Shown here: positions 9,336 through 23,326 of the stretch, piece after piece
Layout of the letters: the number at the start of each line of letters is the position of its first letter
Position numbering within the stretch: position 1 is the first letter of the stretch
Assembly: GCF_000340215.1 (NCBI RefSeq)
Contig: NW_006921536.1
Span: forward strand, 1,455,600 to 1,519,599
Direction of reading: 5' to 3'
Source of the DNA: Pseudocercospora fijiensis CIRAD86
Taxonomy: Eukaryota > Ascomycota > Dothideomycetes > Mycosphaerellales > Mycosphaerellaceae
Length of the DNA: 64,000 nt
Notes under the pieces: model-generated
What the model saw: the letters and a program-made list of their open reading frames with translations, nothing else
Databases searched by the model: none
Told to the model about the DNA's origin: nothing
Translations under genes and position numbers: made by a program

Positions 9336-12300
9336 TACGCTTCCCTTCTAAAGGCCGCGCCCTCGTAGCCGGTCTATATTCTAATCTTATCCTCTATTGC
9401 TACTAACTTAGTAGGTCTAATAAGCTGCTTAGCCCGCGCTAAATTAAACACGTAACTACCTAATTATGTAACTATATTAAACCTTACCTCTAATATAATA
9501 TAATGTTTAACTCTAACTGCGCTATCCTTACATATAATAAAGTAATATATAATTACGAGAATTAAGGACTATCGACTAATTACAATATAAGCGCGCCTTC
9601 CCTACTATAATAGGTAGGCGTACGAGGTATTATAGCACTGCCTCCGTTCTAAGTAATATCGTATCGAGTTCTTTACGTCTACTCTTAAAAAAACCTAGCA
9701 ATGTCCGCTTCCGAGAGTTGTTCTTATTATTACGAGGGCTATTATTTACTATCGTAGTTTTACTAGCCCTAATTAGTTAGGTTTAGCAGCCTTTAATTAT
9801 TAATCTTATCTTATCTTTTTAAAAAACATAGTTCGTCTAGTTTCTATAGGTAAAGGCTATTATAAGTGCAATAGTTAAGGTTCGCCTCGCTTAAAGGGTC
9901 GGAAAGATCGAGGAGTAACCTATTGTCTACAAGATCGACCCTAGCTAGCTTAGCTCTATAGTTTTGCCCTTAGTTAGCCTATTAGTCGCTTAATCTTTAA
10001 GCGGCTTAAAGTTTTAATTAAACTCTTAGTAGGTTCAATCTTTTAACTTAGTTAGTATAGTGCTTTAGGCTCGTAGTATAGGTAAGGTTGCCCTCGCAGA
10101 TATAGCGATAATAGTAGGTAATGTTAATAATAGCGGCGCTAGCCGTCTTAGCGCCGACTTTACCTTGCTTCTAATTTCCTTCTTTAACTAATAACAACTC
10201 GGCAATACCGTTACTAATATAGACGTGTCTTTCCTTCTTTAAGCAGTAATACATACTCTGTAATACTGTTACTAATATAGCCGCGCTAGCCGCCGGTATA
10301 CTACTAGCTCGTAGCGCGATACTATTATCTTCGTTACCGTTATTCGTACGCCGCTACGCGTGCGCGTATCGCCCTTATCGATCGTTTAGGCCTTAGAGCC
10401 TTAGTAGAATAAAGGAATAAAAGGGGGCGCTAAGAGAAGGGTCTTATAGGGTACGCTAGTAAAGAGGTAGATTCTATAGTAGTATAGTCTTATTATCCCT
10501 TATTACTAATAATTGCTTGCCTCTAATTAGTTAGCTAATAGTACCCTAGGGGTAGCATTAATCCTAGGCCTTTCTAGTAACATTATAGGCCCTTAGTCTT
10601 CTTCTTATTTTTTATACTAGTCTAATACTTATCTAGCAACTTAGTTATATCCTTAAAGGAACCTTTAGCTTCCTACGAGTCCTATTTAGGCGAATAGCCT
10701 TGCTATCTCAATAGGTATTCCTTCTTGCCTTACCTAGTCCGGTGCTTTAGAATGCGTTCTATAGACTATAGCTCTTCGCTATTAGCTAGTATGTCCTCGG
10801 ATTTAGTAGGTGCTTTATCCCCTTCGTATAGGTAGTACGGCTTAAGGAGGGATATATAGAAGGTGTTATAGATAGTATAATAAGGTAGAAGCTACAACTA
10901 ATAGGCCTGTATGCCCTTAGCCTCTCGAATGCAGAATAGGCTAATATATCTTAGTGCGAGCTTAGGCCTTGTTTTGCTATTAGGGGATAGGCGTTTGCGG
11001 ATACGGAGGTTCTTCGTACTAAGTATAACTATATCGCCTTACTTAAAGGTTATTAGCGTATAATGCTTGTTATAATAGGCCTTCTAATAGGCCTATGCCT
11101 TTGCTAGTTTGTTAGCTATTTTGGCGTGAATTTCTCGTATCTTTTAAACCCTCTTAATAGCTACTAGTGTCTTAGGTACTTAACGCGCTTCCCTTTCCTT
11201 ACGCTCGGCCTCGAGCGAGGTAAATAGATCCTATAGCAAGGTAGCGTTTTAGCCTATTATAGCTATATATAGTAAAACCTTAGTTAACGAGTGTACGCTA
11301 TTGTTATATACGAATTCTATAGGCTATAGGAGATTAACCTAATCCTCGGGGTTCTTATTAATGTAGCTACGTAGGTACTGCTATAGGGTAGCATTATGCC
11401 TCTCTATTTGACTGTTAGTCTATAGATAGAAAGCTATTAATAGCCGATGCTTTAGTCTTAGCTATAGGCATATTTCGCTCTAATAGTGCGATATTAGTAT
11501 CGATCTACGATTAGACACTATCCCCTTAGGGGTTCCTTAATAGGTATAGAAGATATTGTTCTATAGCGCTTCTACTATATTAATAGTAGTCTAATCCTTC
11601 CGCGCCGGGATATATCGAGCGCCTTTAGTAAATCGATCTACTATAATAAGGATAGCATTATATACATCCTTGCTACCCCTACGTTTAGTAGGTAGATAGC
11701 CTATAATAAAATCTATTATAAGCTCTACGAATAGCTTCCTAGGAATAGGAAGTAAAGACAACTTGCTAAATAGCAAGTGCTTTAGTGCTTTAATACGCTA
11801 GTATACTACGTAGGTCTGTACGTATTCTTTTATATGCCGTTTACTATTCGGCTAGTAGTATATGCGCGATAGTAGCTCGTGCGACCTCTCTATACTATAG
11901 TAACTAGCGAGCTTACTATTATAGTGCCTCTTTAAAAGCTCTTGTCTAATCGATTGTTTAGCGGGGACATAGTATCTACCCTTAAACTTTAAGTAACCCT
12001 TATCGTCGATCGACTAATTATTATTACTCTTACTAGATCGAGTCGCCCGTCTACTTACAAGCCTATTAATACGCTCGATAGTAAAGGCGTCCCTCTGCTA
12101 AGTACGTAATAGCTTATCTATAAACGATTAACTATCCCTATTTATAAGGTTATTTAACAGCGCCCGTACTATCGAACGAGGTACGTATTATATATATCTA
12201 ATAGTACTAGCAGCCGGAACTACTATAACCTCTTCTATAGTACTATCGCTATATAGGCTATTACTATAGATAGCAATGTCTTTAATCGAGTTATTATAGC

Positions 12301-13183
12301 TCGAGCGATCTACGTCCTTTCTTTTAACGTATACTAGAAGAACGATAACTCCGCTATAGTATTTGTTACCGCCGCGGGGTCCGGAAGTCCGCTTATTCTA
12401 CGCTTGCTTATTAATAATACAGGCTATAGCAATCTTATACTATAGGGTTAGAAACAATAAATTGATATACTAAGTCTCGCTATCGTAATTAGGTCGCCTC
12501 GATAGGCTATCGGTAGGGTTACTTACGTCTAGCTAATATAATATATTAAAATCGAACCCGGCGAGGAAGACGGCCTATCTAGCCTATCGACCTATAACCC
12601 TTATAACCTTAGTAATACTACGTAGGTTGTTATAGTCCGTATAGACCTGAATTGTATACTAAGCACTATCGAGATAGTAGCGCTAGTACTTAAAGGCTTC
12701 TACGATTACTAAGAGCTCTTACTCGTAGGTCTCGTATCGACGTTTTATATCGATTATCTTCCGTAAAAAGAAGGCAATTAGGTGCTAGTAATTGTTATTA
12801 TCTAATTGCTATAATATAATAGCCGATATAGCGAACTATAAAGCGTTAGTCTTAATACGGATCTGCTTGCTTAGTATAAAATAGTGCAATAAGGGGACTT
12901 CGGTAAAGCGTTGCTTTAGACCGTTAAAAGCGGCTTATACTCTATTAGTCTATTTAAACTCTCTAGTTAGGTTGGCCTTAGTTTTAGTAAGCTTAGTTAA
13001 TAGTATTACGTGCCTCGAATAGCCCTTAATAAAGCGGCGGTAGAAGTTAGCAAAACCGAGGAATAATTAAAGCTCTTTAATAGACGTAGGAATAGGCAAT
13101 TTAGTAATTGTTTTAATCCGATTAGGATTAGCCTTAACACCCTTAGTTAATACGAGGAAGCTAAGGAAGGCTACCTCCTTAGT
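9139..13183 (-). mobile_element. Gypsy A retrotransposon, 3' segment (integrase side), RIP-mutated
   Basis: The element's coding strand is minus. A frame at 11776-11591 reads like a Gypsy integrase core (FVELIIDFIIGYLPTKRRGS, then a DRFTK motif); C-terminal pol and tail sequence run left to the LTR at 9139-9335. Sequence at about 12.4-13.1 kb corresponds to RNase H and the end of RT. The segment is cut at 13183 by Gypsy B and resumes at 20421. All frames are broken by TAG and TAA codons. Confidence 0.85.
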
Positions 13184-13379
13184 TGTAAGAAGGGTATATT
13201 AGCAGGTAGATAGGGTAGTAGTAGGTACGAGTAGTATTCGATAAGGAGCTCGGAGGAGAGGGAGGAAGGCAGGCAAGTTAGCCTATTGCTAAGCGCTAAG
13301 CCCTGCCTAAGGCACTAAGACCCTAGCTTTACTCGGCCTAGTTACATGCTAATTACGTATAGCCTCTTTAGCCCTAATA
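13184..13379 (-). repeat. LTR of Gypsy B (3' LTR in element sense)
   Basis: The 196-bp copy starts TGTAAGAAGGG and ends CCCTAATA, where the partner copy ends CCCTAACA. It directly follows target duplication TTAGT at 13179-13183. Confidence 0.9.
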
Positions 13380-16300
13380 TACGCTTCCCTTCTAAAGGCC
13401 GCGCCTTTGTAGCCTGTCTATGTTCTACGACCTCTATTGCCGCTAACTTAGCAAGTCTAATAAGCTGCTTAGCCCGCGTTAAATTAAACACTTAACTACC
13501 TAATTATATAACTATATTAAACCTCACCTCTAATATAATGTCTAACTCTAACTGCGCTATCCTTGTATACAATATAGTAAAGGGATATAAAGCTATAAGA
13601 ATTAAGGGCTATCGACTAATTATAATACGGGCGCGTCTTCCCTACTATAATAGGTAGACGTACGAGGTATTACAGCCCTACCTCCGCTCTAAGTAATGTC
13701 GTTCCGAGTTCTTTGCGTCTACTCTAAAAGACTTAGAAATGTCCGCTTCCGAGGGTTTGTCCGTTCTAAGGGTTGCTCTTATTATTACGAGGGCTATTAT
13801 TTACTATCGTAGTTTCACTAGCCCTAATTAGTTAGGTTTAGCAGCCTTTAAGTGTCAACTAATTATATCTTTTTAAAAAACTTAGTTCTTCTAGTTTCTA
13901 TAGGTAAAGGCTATTATAAGTGCAATAGTTAAGGTTCGCTTCGCTTAAAAGGTCGGAAAGATTAAGGAGTAACCTATTATCCGCAAGATCGACCCCGGCT
14001 AGCTTAGCTCTATAGTTTTTGCCCTTAGTTAGTCTATTAGTCGCTTAATCTTTTAGGCGGCTTAAAGTTTTAATCAAAGTTTTAATTAAAGGTGCCTTAG
14101 GCTCGTAGTATAGGTAAGGTTGTATCTATAGGCGTAGTAATAATAGCAAGTAATATTAACAATAGCGGCGCTAGTCGTCTTAGCGCTAACTTTACCTTCT
14201 TCTAATTTCCTTCTTTAACTAACAACAACTCGGTAATACCGTTACTAACATAGCTATGTCCTTCCTTTCTTAAATAGCAATATACTCCGTAATACTATTA
14301 CTAATATAGCCGCGCCGGCCGCGCCGTCCTTCGCTAGCTCGTAGCGCGACGCTATTATCTTTATTACCGTTATTCGTACGCGCGCGCGCGTATCGCCCTT
14401 GTCGATCGCTTAGGCCTTAGAGCCTTAATAGAATAAAGGAATAAAAGGGGGCGCTAAGAGAAGGGTCTTATAGGGTGCGCTAGTAAAGAGGTAGATTCTA
14501 TAGTAGTATAGTCTTATTGTCCTTTGTTGCTAACAATTGCTTGCCTCTAATTAGTTAGCTAATAGCACCCCGGGGGTAGCATTAATCCTAGGCCTTAATA
14601 GTAACATTATAAGCTTTTAGCCTTCTTCTTATTCTTTACGCTAGTCTAATACTTATCTAACAACTCGGTTATGTCCTTAAAGGAACCTTAAGCTTCCTAT
14701 AAGTCCTATTTAGGCAAATAGCCTTACTATCTTAATAGGTACTCCTTCTTGCCTTTCCTAGTCCGATACTTTAGGATACGTTCTATAGACTATAGTTCTT
14801 TACTATTAGCTAAGACTTCTTCTAACTTAGTAGGCGCTTTATCGCCTTCGCGCTAGTAGTATAGTTTAAGAAGGGAGATATAGAAGGTGTTATAGATAGT
14901 ATAATAAGGTAGAAGCTATAACTAGTAGGCCTAGCTATTGCCCTTCGGTTCTCGGATACGAAATAGGCTAATGTATCTTAGTGCGAGCTTGAGCCTTGTT
15001 TTACTATTAGGCGATAGGTGTTTGCGGATGCGGAGGTTCTTAGTACTAAGTATAACTATATCGCCTTATTTAAAGGTTATTAGTGCGTAACGCTTATCGT
15101 AGTAGGCCTTTTAGTATTCTTAAGCCTTTATTAATTTCTTAGCTATCTTAGTATAGATTTCTCGCATCTTCTAGATACGTTCTATTGCCGCTAGTGTCTC
15201 TAGTACTTAACGCGCTTCCCTTTCCTTACGCTCGGCCTCGAGCGAGGTAAATAGATCTTATAGCAACGCGGCGTTTTAACCTATTATAGCTATATATAGT
15301 AAAACCTTAGTTAATAAGTATATACTGTTGTTATATACGAATTCTATAGGCTATAGGAGATTGACCTAGTCCTCTAGATTCTCGTTAATGTAACTGCGTA
15401 GGTACTACTATAGGGTAGCATTCTGTCTCTCTGTTTAACCGTTAGTCTATAGATAGAAGGCTGTTAATAGCCGATGCTTTAGTCTTAGCTATAGGCATAT
15501 TTCGCTCTAATAGTACGATGTAAATGTCGAGCCCCTATCGGAGACTATCCCCTTAGGGGTTCCCTAATAGGTATAGAAGATGTTAGTCTATAGCGCCTCT
15601 ACTATATTAATAGCAGTCTAATCCTTGCGCGCCGGGATGTATCGAGCGCCTTTAGTAAATCGATCTACTATAACAAGGATAGCATTATATACGTCCTTGC
15701 TGCCTCTACGCTTAGTAGGCAGAAGGCCTATAATAAAGTCTATTATAAGCTCTACAAACAGCTTCCCTAGAACAGGGAGCGAAGACAACTCGCCGAACGG
15801 CAAGTGCTTCGGTGCTTTAACTCGCTAGCATACTATATAGGTCTATATATACTCCTTTATATACCGCTTACTATTTAGCTAGTAGTGTATACGCGATAGT
15901 AACTCGTGCGATCTCTCTACACTATAGTAACTAGCGAGCTTACTACTAGAGCATCGCTTTAAAAGCTCTTGTCTAATCGATTGTTTAGCGGGGATATAGT
16001 ATCTGCCCTTAAACTTTAAGTAACCCTTGTCGTCGATCGACTAGTTGTTACTCTTACTAGATCGAGTCGTTCGCCTACTTACAAGCCTATTAATGCGCTC
16101 GATAGCAAAGGCGTCCCTCTACTAAGCACGTAATAGCTTATCTATAAACGATTAACTATCCCTATTCGTAAGGTTATTTAATAGCACCCTCGCTATTAAA
16201 CGAGGTACGTATTATATGCATCTAATAGCACTAGTAGCCGGAACTACTACAACCTCTTCTATAGTGCTATCGCTATATAGGCTATTACTATAGATAGTAA

Positions 16301-17467
16301 TGTCTTTAATTAAGTTATTATAGCTCGAGCGATCTACGTCCTTTCTTTTAACGTATACTAGAAGAACGATAACTCCGCTATAGTATTTATTGCCGCCGCG
16401 GGGTCCGGAAGTCCGCTTATCCTACGCTTGCTTATTAATAATACAGGCTATAGCAATCTTATGCTATAGGGTTGAAAATAATAAATTAATATACTAAGTC
16501 TCGCTGTCGTAATTAGGTCGCCTCGATAGGCTATTAGTAGGGTTACTTACGCCTAGCCGATATAATATATTAAAATCGAACCCGGCAAGGTAGACGGCCT
16601 ATCTAGCCTATCGATCTATAACCCTAGTAACCTTCGTAATTCTACGGAGGTTGTTATAGTCCGTATAGACCTAAATTGTATACTAAGCACTATCGAGATA
16701 GTAGCGCTAATGCTTAAAGGCTTCTACGATTACTAAGAGCTCTTGCTCGTAGGTCTCGTATCGACGCTCTATATCGATTATTTTTCGTAAAAAGAAGGCA
16801 ATCGGGTACTAATAGGTGTTATTAGCCTGTTGTAATATAATAGCTAATATAGCGAACTGTAAAGCGTTAGTCTCAACTCGGATCTGCTTGCTTAGTACGA
16901 AATAGTGCAATAAGGGGACTTTAGTAAATCGCTTCTTTAGACCGTTAAAAGCGGCTTGTGTTTTGTTAGTCTACCTAAACTCTCTAGAAGGGTTTGCCTT
17001 AGTCTTAGTAAGCTTAGTTAATAGCATTACATGCCTCGAATAGCTCTTAATAAAACGGCGGTAGAAATTAGCGAAGCCGAGGAACGATTAAAGCTCCTTA
17101 ATAGACGTAGGAATAGGCTATTTAGTAATTGTTTTAATCCGATTAGGATTAGCCTTAACACTATTAGTTAATACGATGAAACTAAGGAAGGCTACCTCCT
17201 TAGTAGCAAAGGTGCATTTAGAAGGCTTATAATACAGTCTATAGGCTCGTAGGCGATCGAGCACCTTACGGACTATAGCCTAGTACTCCGCAATGTTAGG
17301 TAAGTGTATATAAACTAGGATGTTATCTAGTAAACTATACAAAGGTAGTCTAATAGGCCCGAAAGGGCCCGATTAATATAGGACTAGAATGTTATAGGGG
17401 CGTTAGCTAAGCCGAATAGTATAACTAAGTACTCGAAATAGCTATAGCGAGTACGGAAGGCCGTCTT

Positions 17468-17842
17468 CTATTCGTCGCCCTTGCGAATGCGGATACGATA
17501 GTACGTATCCTTAATGTCTAGTATAGTATAGAAGTAGGCTCTAGAAAGGCGATCGAGGGTCTTATTAATAAGCAGAAGTAGACAGCGGTCTTTAATAGTA
17601 ACAGCATTGAGTCTACGGTAATTAACGTATAACCGTAGGCTACTATCCTTCTTTAGAACAAACAGGATTAGTGCACTAGTAGGGCTATTACTATACCGTA
17701 TCTGGCTATTAGCTAGGTTTTCTTCTAAGTATTTACGTAATATAGCAAGCTCTCGTTTACTAAGGTTATAGAGAGGCCTAAAAGGGACCTCTTTGCCCTC
17801 TATAATGTTAATCTTATAATCCGTCTTTTTAAACATAGGCAA
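17468..17842 (-). pseudogene. Reverse transcriptase fragment of Gypsy B
   Basis: A 124-codon surviving frame contains [39 protein letters not shown] and DRCLLLLINKTLDRL. These are the typical Gypsy/chromovirus RT start, with YVDYR changed to YVNYR and LPLI to LLLI. The frame ends at RIP stops. It is a remnant, not a host gene. Confidence 0.85.
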
Positions 17843-18100
17843 TGTCGATGCTAGGTAGTGTTTAAATACCTCGATATAGGTCTCCCTAATAGTCTAGGGT
17901 ATGCGAGCGAGCTAGTTAGGGTCTATACTATTAGGAGGCACAGGTTTATCGTTATTACTACCGAGCAGGTCGGCAGTCGGATTAGCTAGAGTTAGGTTGC
18001 TAATAAATAGGACCCTAATATCGTTAGGGTACTCGCTAATATCGATATACTTAATGTCCTCTTTCCTAGCGATTCTAAATCGCTACTTCTAGATGCCTAG

Positions 18101-18200
18101 NNNNNNNNNNNNNNNNNNNNNNNNNNNNNNNNNNNNNNNNNNNNNNNNNNNNNNNNNNNNNNNNNNNNNNNNNNNNNNNNNNNNNNNNNNNNNNNNNNNN
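18101..18200. other. Assembly gap (100 N)
   Basis: Exactly 100 N lie inside Gypsy B. This is a conventional unknown-length gap, so the true length of Gypsy B and its gag-protease junction is uncertain. The equivalent part of Gypsy A (about 21330 in A) is intact and indicates what is missing. Confidence 0.95.
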
Positions 18201-19716
18201 TCTATAGCTATAGCGTAGTACTTAAGAATAGGGTTGCTAATAACAATATCGGATAGGAGGCTGTCTATGTCTACCGCGTAGGTAGTAAAGTTTAGTAGGC
18301 GCTTATTGCCGAGGTTATCTCTTAGGGCTATATAGATATAGTAAGCTCTATAGGTTAAGTGCCGAGCGTTATTAAACTAAGCAAGGGTTAGTAGGTTAGT
18401 CCTAGGCAATTGTCGAAGGTCTAATTGTTTAGCTAGGCGATAGTTAATAAGGGTACTAACTGAATTTCCTAGGTCTAGTATAACCTTAGTTTTATAATTA
18501 GTACTATACGAGTCCGATACGAGACAGGTGCGTATAATAGCTAGTACAATGTCGATAGTCTTACGCCGTACAAGGCTAACAGTTAGTGCGGCGCTTACTC
18601 TTTTTTCGACTAATTAAAAGAGCCGACTAGGGTAGTATTAGCGGCTAAAAGGTATTTCCTATACTTAGCGGAAGTACGGTCAATTCGGGCCTAGTCCTTA
18701 GGTTTGTCGCATTGGCCTAGTAGATAGCTAGTACTATTACAATTAAAGCACTTCAATCCAGTTAGTAGACTGCCGTAGCTATTGTTATTGTTAGTAGAGC
18801 GGTTAGTATTATAGGGATACGAGCCCCTTCTACGGCCCCTATTACGGCCTCCTCTATATAGTCGCCGGCTACGGCCCCTTCTACGGTCGTTATTACTATT
18901 CCTACTATTAGCATTATTGTCTTAGTAGGAACCTTAGTTTCCTCCGCGGCTACTACGATTGCTACGGTTAGTACTAGCTAGCCGGATCCTCGATTCTAGT
19001 CGTTATTAAAGCTAGATAGCTCGTTTAGCTATTTCTACTTCGACTATAAATTAAATGCGTATTAGATTAGTCTGTTCGAATATACGGCGACGGTCTAATT
19101 CGAGGATAAGCTCCTATCTAAGCTTTAGGCGTATCTCTAAGATCTATATAGAATTAGTCTTAGCCGGAAGGTTATCCTCGAGGGTCTTTAAATAGGCCTC
19201 GAATAAACGAGCCGATTAGTTAGTCTTCTGTTTAGCTCGAAGATACAGGTCCTAAGCATATTATTGCCTTAGTATAGGGTTTCTAAGGGTGTCTAATATA
19301 ATGGTTTTATAGGTTTGCTACTAAACAGCGGTCTAATTATCGAGGGAATCAAAATAGTTATCCTAGGTGCGCTTTAGGTCTCTATTAATATACTGTATAG
19401 CATAGACGACTAAGGAATAGTTATCTAGTAGCGCTCTCGGTATATTGCGCTAGTTAAGCTCGCAGTTACGAATATAGTCGTTATATTGTTTCCGACTAGA
19501 GCTATCGAATACGGTACAATCCTTGAGTTTAGTATCCTTCTTTTAAATAGTTAGTACGGAAGGCCCTACTGTTAGTTTAGCAGTAGTTGTTAGGGCTTCC
19601 TAAAGGCGGCGAAGCTCGAGAAGGTTATCCTTTAGCTGTTGTTCTTAGCGTAAAGCAGTAAGCCTATTTTAGGTAGCTTCTTAGAGTCTCGCTACTAGCT
19701 AGGGGCTAAAGGCTAG

Positions 19717-19962
19717 TTAGCTATATCGACGGTTAACAATATTGCTAAGAATATCGTTAATAGGCAATTCTAGATTATTACCTAGGACTATAGGTTCTTC
19801 GGTAGGCCTAGTAGTAGGCTCTTTAGTAGGAGGCACTTTAGTAGGTGCTTTAGTAGGCACTTTAGCAGGCACTATGCTACTAGCGTTGTCGTTGCTAGCG
19901 CTACTAGTAGCAGTACGGTTGTTGTTTCGTAACGAGCCGGCTATTATAATAAGGGGTAGCAC
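19717..19962 (-). pseudogene. Gag N-terminal fragment of Gypsy B with PTKxP repeats
   Basis: An 81-codon frame reads PAKVPTKAPTKVPPTKEP, short Pro-Thr-Lys repeats, then a stretch rich in Leu/Asp/Asn. The equivalent frame in Gypsy A (23069-22848, 73 codons) has fewer repeats (PTKEPTGGPTKEP). Both sit just inside the 5' LTR, where gag begins. Confidence 0.7.
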
Positions 19963-20219
19963 TAATAATGTATTATAGGCCCCTATAGTACGGATATAGC
20001 GGAATTAGCGAGTATCGGTCTAATATACTTAACTTAGTGTAATAGGCCGTATAGAAGGCCTTGCTTAATAATTAGTACGGTTGTTTTAGTAGAATAGTAC
20101 GTATAGGTCCCGTCCTTCGGGCGTAATATAGTTAAATCGATAGTTTCTATAGCTATACCGCTAAAAGCTTAAAATAAGGACTATCTAGCTACTGCCCTTA
20201 AAGGGTAGATCGAATACTA

Positions 20220-20415
20220 TATAAGAAGGGTATATTAGTAGGTAGATAGGGTAGTAGTAGGTACGAGTAGTATTCGATAAGGAGCTTAGAGGAGAGGGAG
20301 GAAGGTAGGCAAGTTAGCCTATTACTAAGCGCCAAGCCCTGCCTAAGGCACTAAGACCCTAGCTTTACTCGGCCTAGTTACATACTAATTACGTATAGCC
20401 TCTTTAGCCCTAACA
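20220..20415 (-). repeat. LTR of Gypsy B (5' LTR in element sense)
   Basis: The 196-bp copy runs from TATAAGAAGGG to CCCTAACA and is followed by target duplication TTAGT (20416-20420). Differences from 13184-13379 are mainly C/T and G/A transitions. Confidence 0.9.
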
Positions 20416-22847
20416 TTAGTAGTAAAGGTGTATTTAGAAGGCTTGTAATATAGTCTATAGGCTCGTAGGCGGTCGAGGACCTTACGTACTATAGCCTAGT
20501 ATTCTATAATATTAGGTAAATAGGTGTAAACTAGGATATTATCTAGGTAAACTATATAGAGATAGTCTAATAGGCCTAACAAGGCCCGATTAATATAGGA
20601 CTAGAAGGTTATAGGGGTATTAGCTAGCCTAAATAGTATAACTAAGTACTTAAAATAGCTATAGCGAGTATAGAAGGCCGTCTTCTATTCGTCGCCCTTA
20701 CGAATGCGGATACGATAGTATATATCCTTAATGTCTAGTATAGTATAGTAGTAAGCGCTAGAAAGGCAATCGAGGGTCTTATTAATAAGCGGGAGTAGAT
20801 AACGGTCCTTAATAGTAATAGTATTAAGCCTACGGTAATCGATATATAGGCGTAGGCTACTATCCTTCTTTAGTACGAATAGGATAGGGGCGCTAGTAGG
20901 GCTATTGCTATACTAAATTCGACTATTAGCTAGGTTCTTATCTAGATACTTACGTAATATAGCAAGCTCTCGTTTACTAAGGTTATAGAGGGGACTAAAG
21001 GGGACCTCTTTGCCCTCTATAATATTAACCTTATAATCCGTCTCTTTAAATATAGGTAATATCGATACTAGATAGTATTTAAACACATTAATATAGGTCT
21101 CTCGAATAGGCTATAGTATACGAGCAAGCTATTTAGGGTCTATACTATTAGGGGGCATAGGTTTATCGTTATTACTACCGAGCAGGTTAGTAGTCGGATT
21201 AGCTAAGGCAGAGGCTAGTATTAGGTTGCTAATAAACAGGACCCTAATATCGTTAGGGTACTCGCTAATATTAATATATTTAATGTCCTCTTTCCTAGCG
21301 ATTCTAAATCGCTACTACTAAAGGCCTAGGTCTATAGTAATAGCGTAGTACTTAAGAACAGGGTTGCTAATAACAATATCGGATAGAAGGCTATCTATAT
21401 CTACTGCGTAGGCGGTAAAATCTAATAAGCGCTTATTGCCGAGGTCGTCTCTTAGAACTATAGGAATATAATAGGCCCTATAGGTTAAGTGCCGAGCGTT
21501 ATTAAACTAAGTAAGGGTTAGTAGGTTAGCCCTACTTAATTGTTAAAGGTCTAATTGCTTAGCTAGGCGATAGCTAATAAGGGTACTAACTAAATTTCCT
21601 AGATCTAGTATAACCCTAGTCTAATAGTTAGTGCCCTTCGTGTCCTATATAAGGTAGGTACGTATAATAGCTAGTATAATGTCGATAGTTTTACGCCGTA
21701 TAAGGCTAAAGCCTAATAGTTAGTGCGGCGCTTATTCTTTTTTCGAAGGTTAGCCTATAGGGGTAGCGTTAGCTACTAAGAGGTACTTTCGGTACTTAGC
21801 GATAGTACGGTCGATTCGGGCCTAGTCCTTAGGTTTGTTATATTAGCCTAGTAGATAGTTAGTACTATTACAGTTAAAGCACTTTAATCCGGTTAGGGGA
21901 TTGCTATAGCCGCTATTGCTACTATTGTTAGTTAAGCGATTAGTATTATAGGGATACGAGCCCCTTCTACGGCCTCTATTACGGCCTCCTCTATATAGCC
22001 GCTAGCTACGGCCTCTTCTACGGTCGCTGTTACTGTTCCTATTGTTAGTATTGTTGTCTTAGTAGGAACCTTAGTTTCCTCCGCGGCTATAGTTGCTACG
22101 GTTAGTACTAGCAGGTCGGATCCTTAATTCTAGTCGTTACTAGAGCTAGATAGCTCGTTTAGCTATTTCTACCTCGACTATAAATTGAATGCGTATTAGG
22201 TTAGCCTATTTAAATATACGGCGGCGGTCTAATTCGAGAATAAGCTCCTATCTAAGTTTTAGGCGTATCTCGGAAATCTATATAGAATTAGTCTTAGCCG
22301 GAAGGTTATCTTCGAGGGTCTTTAAATAGGCCTTAAATAAGCGAGCCGATTGATTAGTCTTTTGTTTAGCCCGGAGGTACTAGTCCTAAGTATATTATTG
22401 CCTTAGTATAGGGTTTCTAAGGGTGTCTAGTATAATAGTTTTATAGGTTTGCTACTAAACAGCGGTCTAATTATCGAGGGAGTCGAAATAGTTATCCTAT
22501 ATACGCTTTAGGTCGCTATTAATATACTATATAGCGTAGATAACTAGTAAATAGTCGTCTAGAAGAGCCCTCGGTACATTTCGCTAGTTAAGCTTACAAT
22601 TACGTATATAATTATTGTATTGCTTGCGACTAGAGCCGTTAAATACGGTATAGTCCTTAAGCTTAGCATCCTTCCTCTTCTAAATAGATAATAAAGAAGG
22701 TCCTGCTATTAGTTTAGTTATCGGGGCTTCCTAAAGGCGGCGAAGTTCGAGGAGGTCGTCCTTTAGCTATTATTCTTAGCGTAGGGCAGTAAGCCTATTT
22801 TAGGTAGCTTCTTAAAGTCTCCCTACTAGTTAAGGACTAAAGGCTAG

Positions 22848-23069
22848 TTAGCTATATCGACGATTAACAATGTTGTTAAGAATGTCGTCGATAGGCAATT
22901 CTAGGTCGTTACCTAGAATTATAGGTTCTTTAGTAGGCCCTCCGGTAGGCTCTTTAGTAGGTACTTTAGCAGGCACTATACTACTAGAGTTGTTATTGCT
23001 AGCGCTACTAGCGGCGCCGCGGTTGTTATTGCTTCGTAATAAGCCGGCTATTATAATAGGGGGTAACAC
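22848..23069 (-). pseudogene. Gag N-terminal fragment of Gypsy A
   Basis: This 73-codon frame is clearly homologous to 19962-19717 in Gypsy B: LPPIIIAGLL.., SSSIVPAKVPTKEP and LELPIDDILNNIVNRRYS. It lies just inside the 5' LTR of Gypsy A. Confidence 0.7.
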
Positions 23070-23326
23070 TAATAATGTATTATTAGCCTCTAAGATACGG
23101 ATATAGCGGAGTTAGTAGATATCGGCTTAGTGCGATTAACTTAGTATAATAGGCCGTATAGAAGGCCTTGCTTGATAATTAGTACGGTTGTTTTAATAGA
23201 ATAGTACGTATAGGTTCCGTTCTTCGGGCGTAATATAGTTAGATTAACGGTTTTCGTAGCTATACCGCTAAAAGCTTGAAATAAGGACTATCTAGCTACT
23301 ACCCTTAAAGGGTAGATCGAATACTA

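Larger units (their letters stand above)
13184..20415 (-). mobile_element. Gypsy B retrotransposon, complete but RIP-mutated, inserted into Gypsy A
   Basis: The element is 7,232 bp including the N gap. It is bounded by 196-bp LTRs and flanked by the 5-bp duplication TTAGT (13179-13183 and 20416-20420). In minus-strand order it carries gag with PTKxP repeats (about 19960-19780), a decayed zinc knuckle (about 18755-18710), a protease region around the N gap, RT (17842-17468, with a YVNYRRLNAV motif), RNase H, and an integrase at 15803-15618. In the knuckle CFNCNSTSYLLGQC, a Tyr stands where the conserved His is expected, a C-to-T change. It is closely related to Gypsy A. Confidence 0.9.

Noticed and set aside
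10300..10380. CG-rich strings inside the mutated block as a CpG island or promoter
   Set aside because: CpG retention follows from CpA-specific mutation; similar strings occur throughout the transposon DNA.
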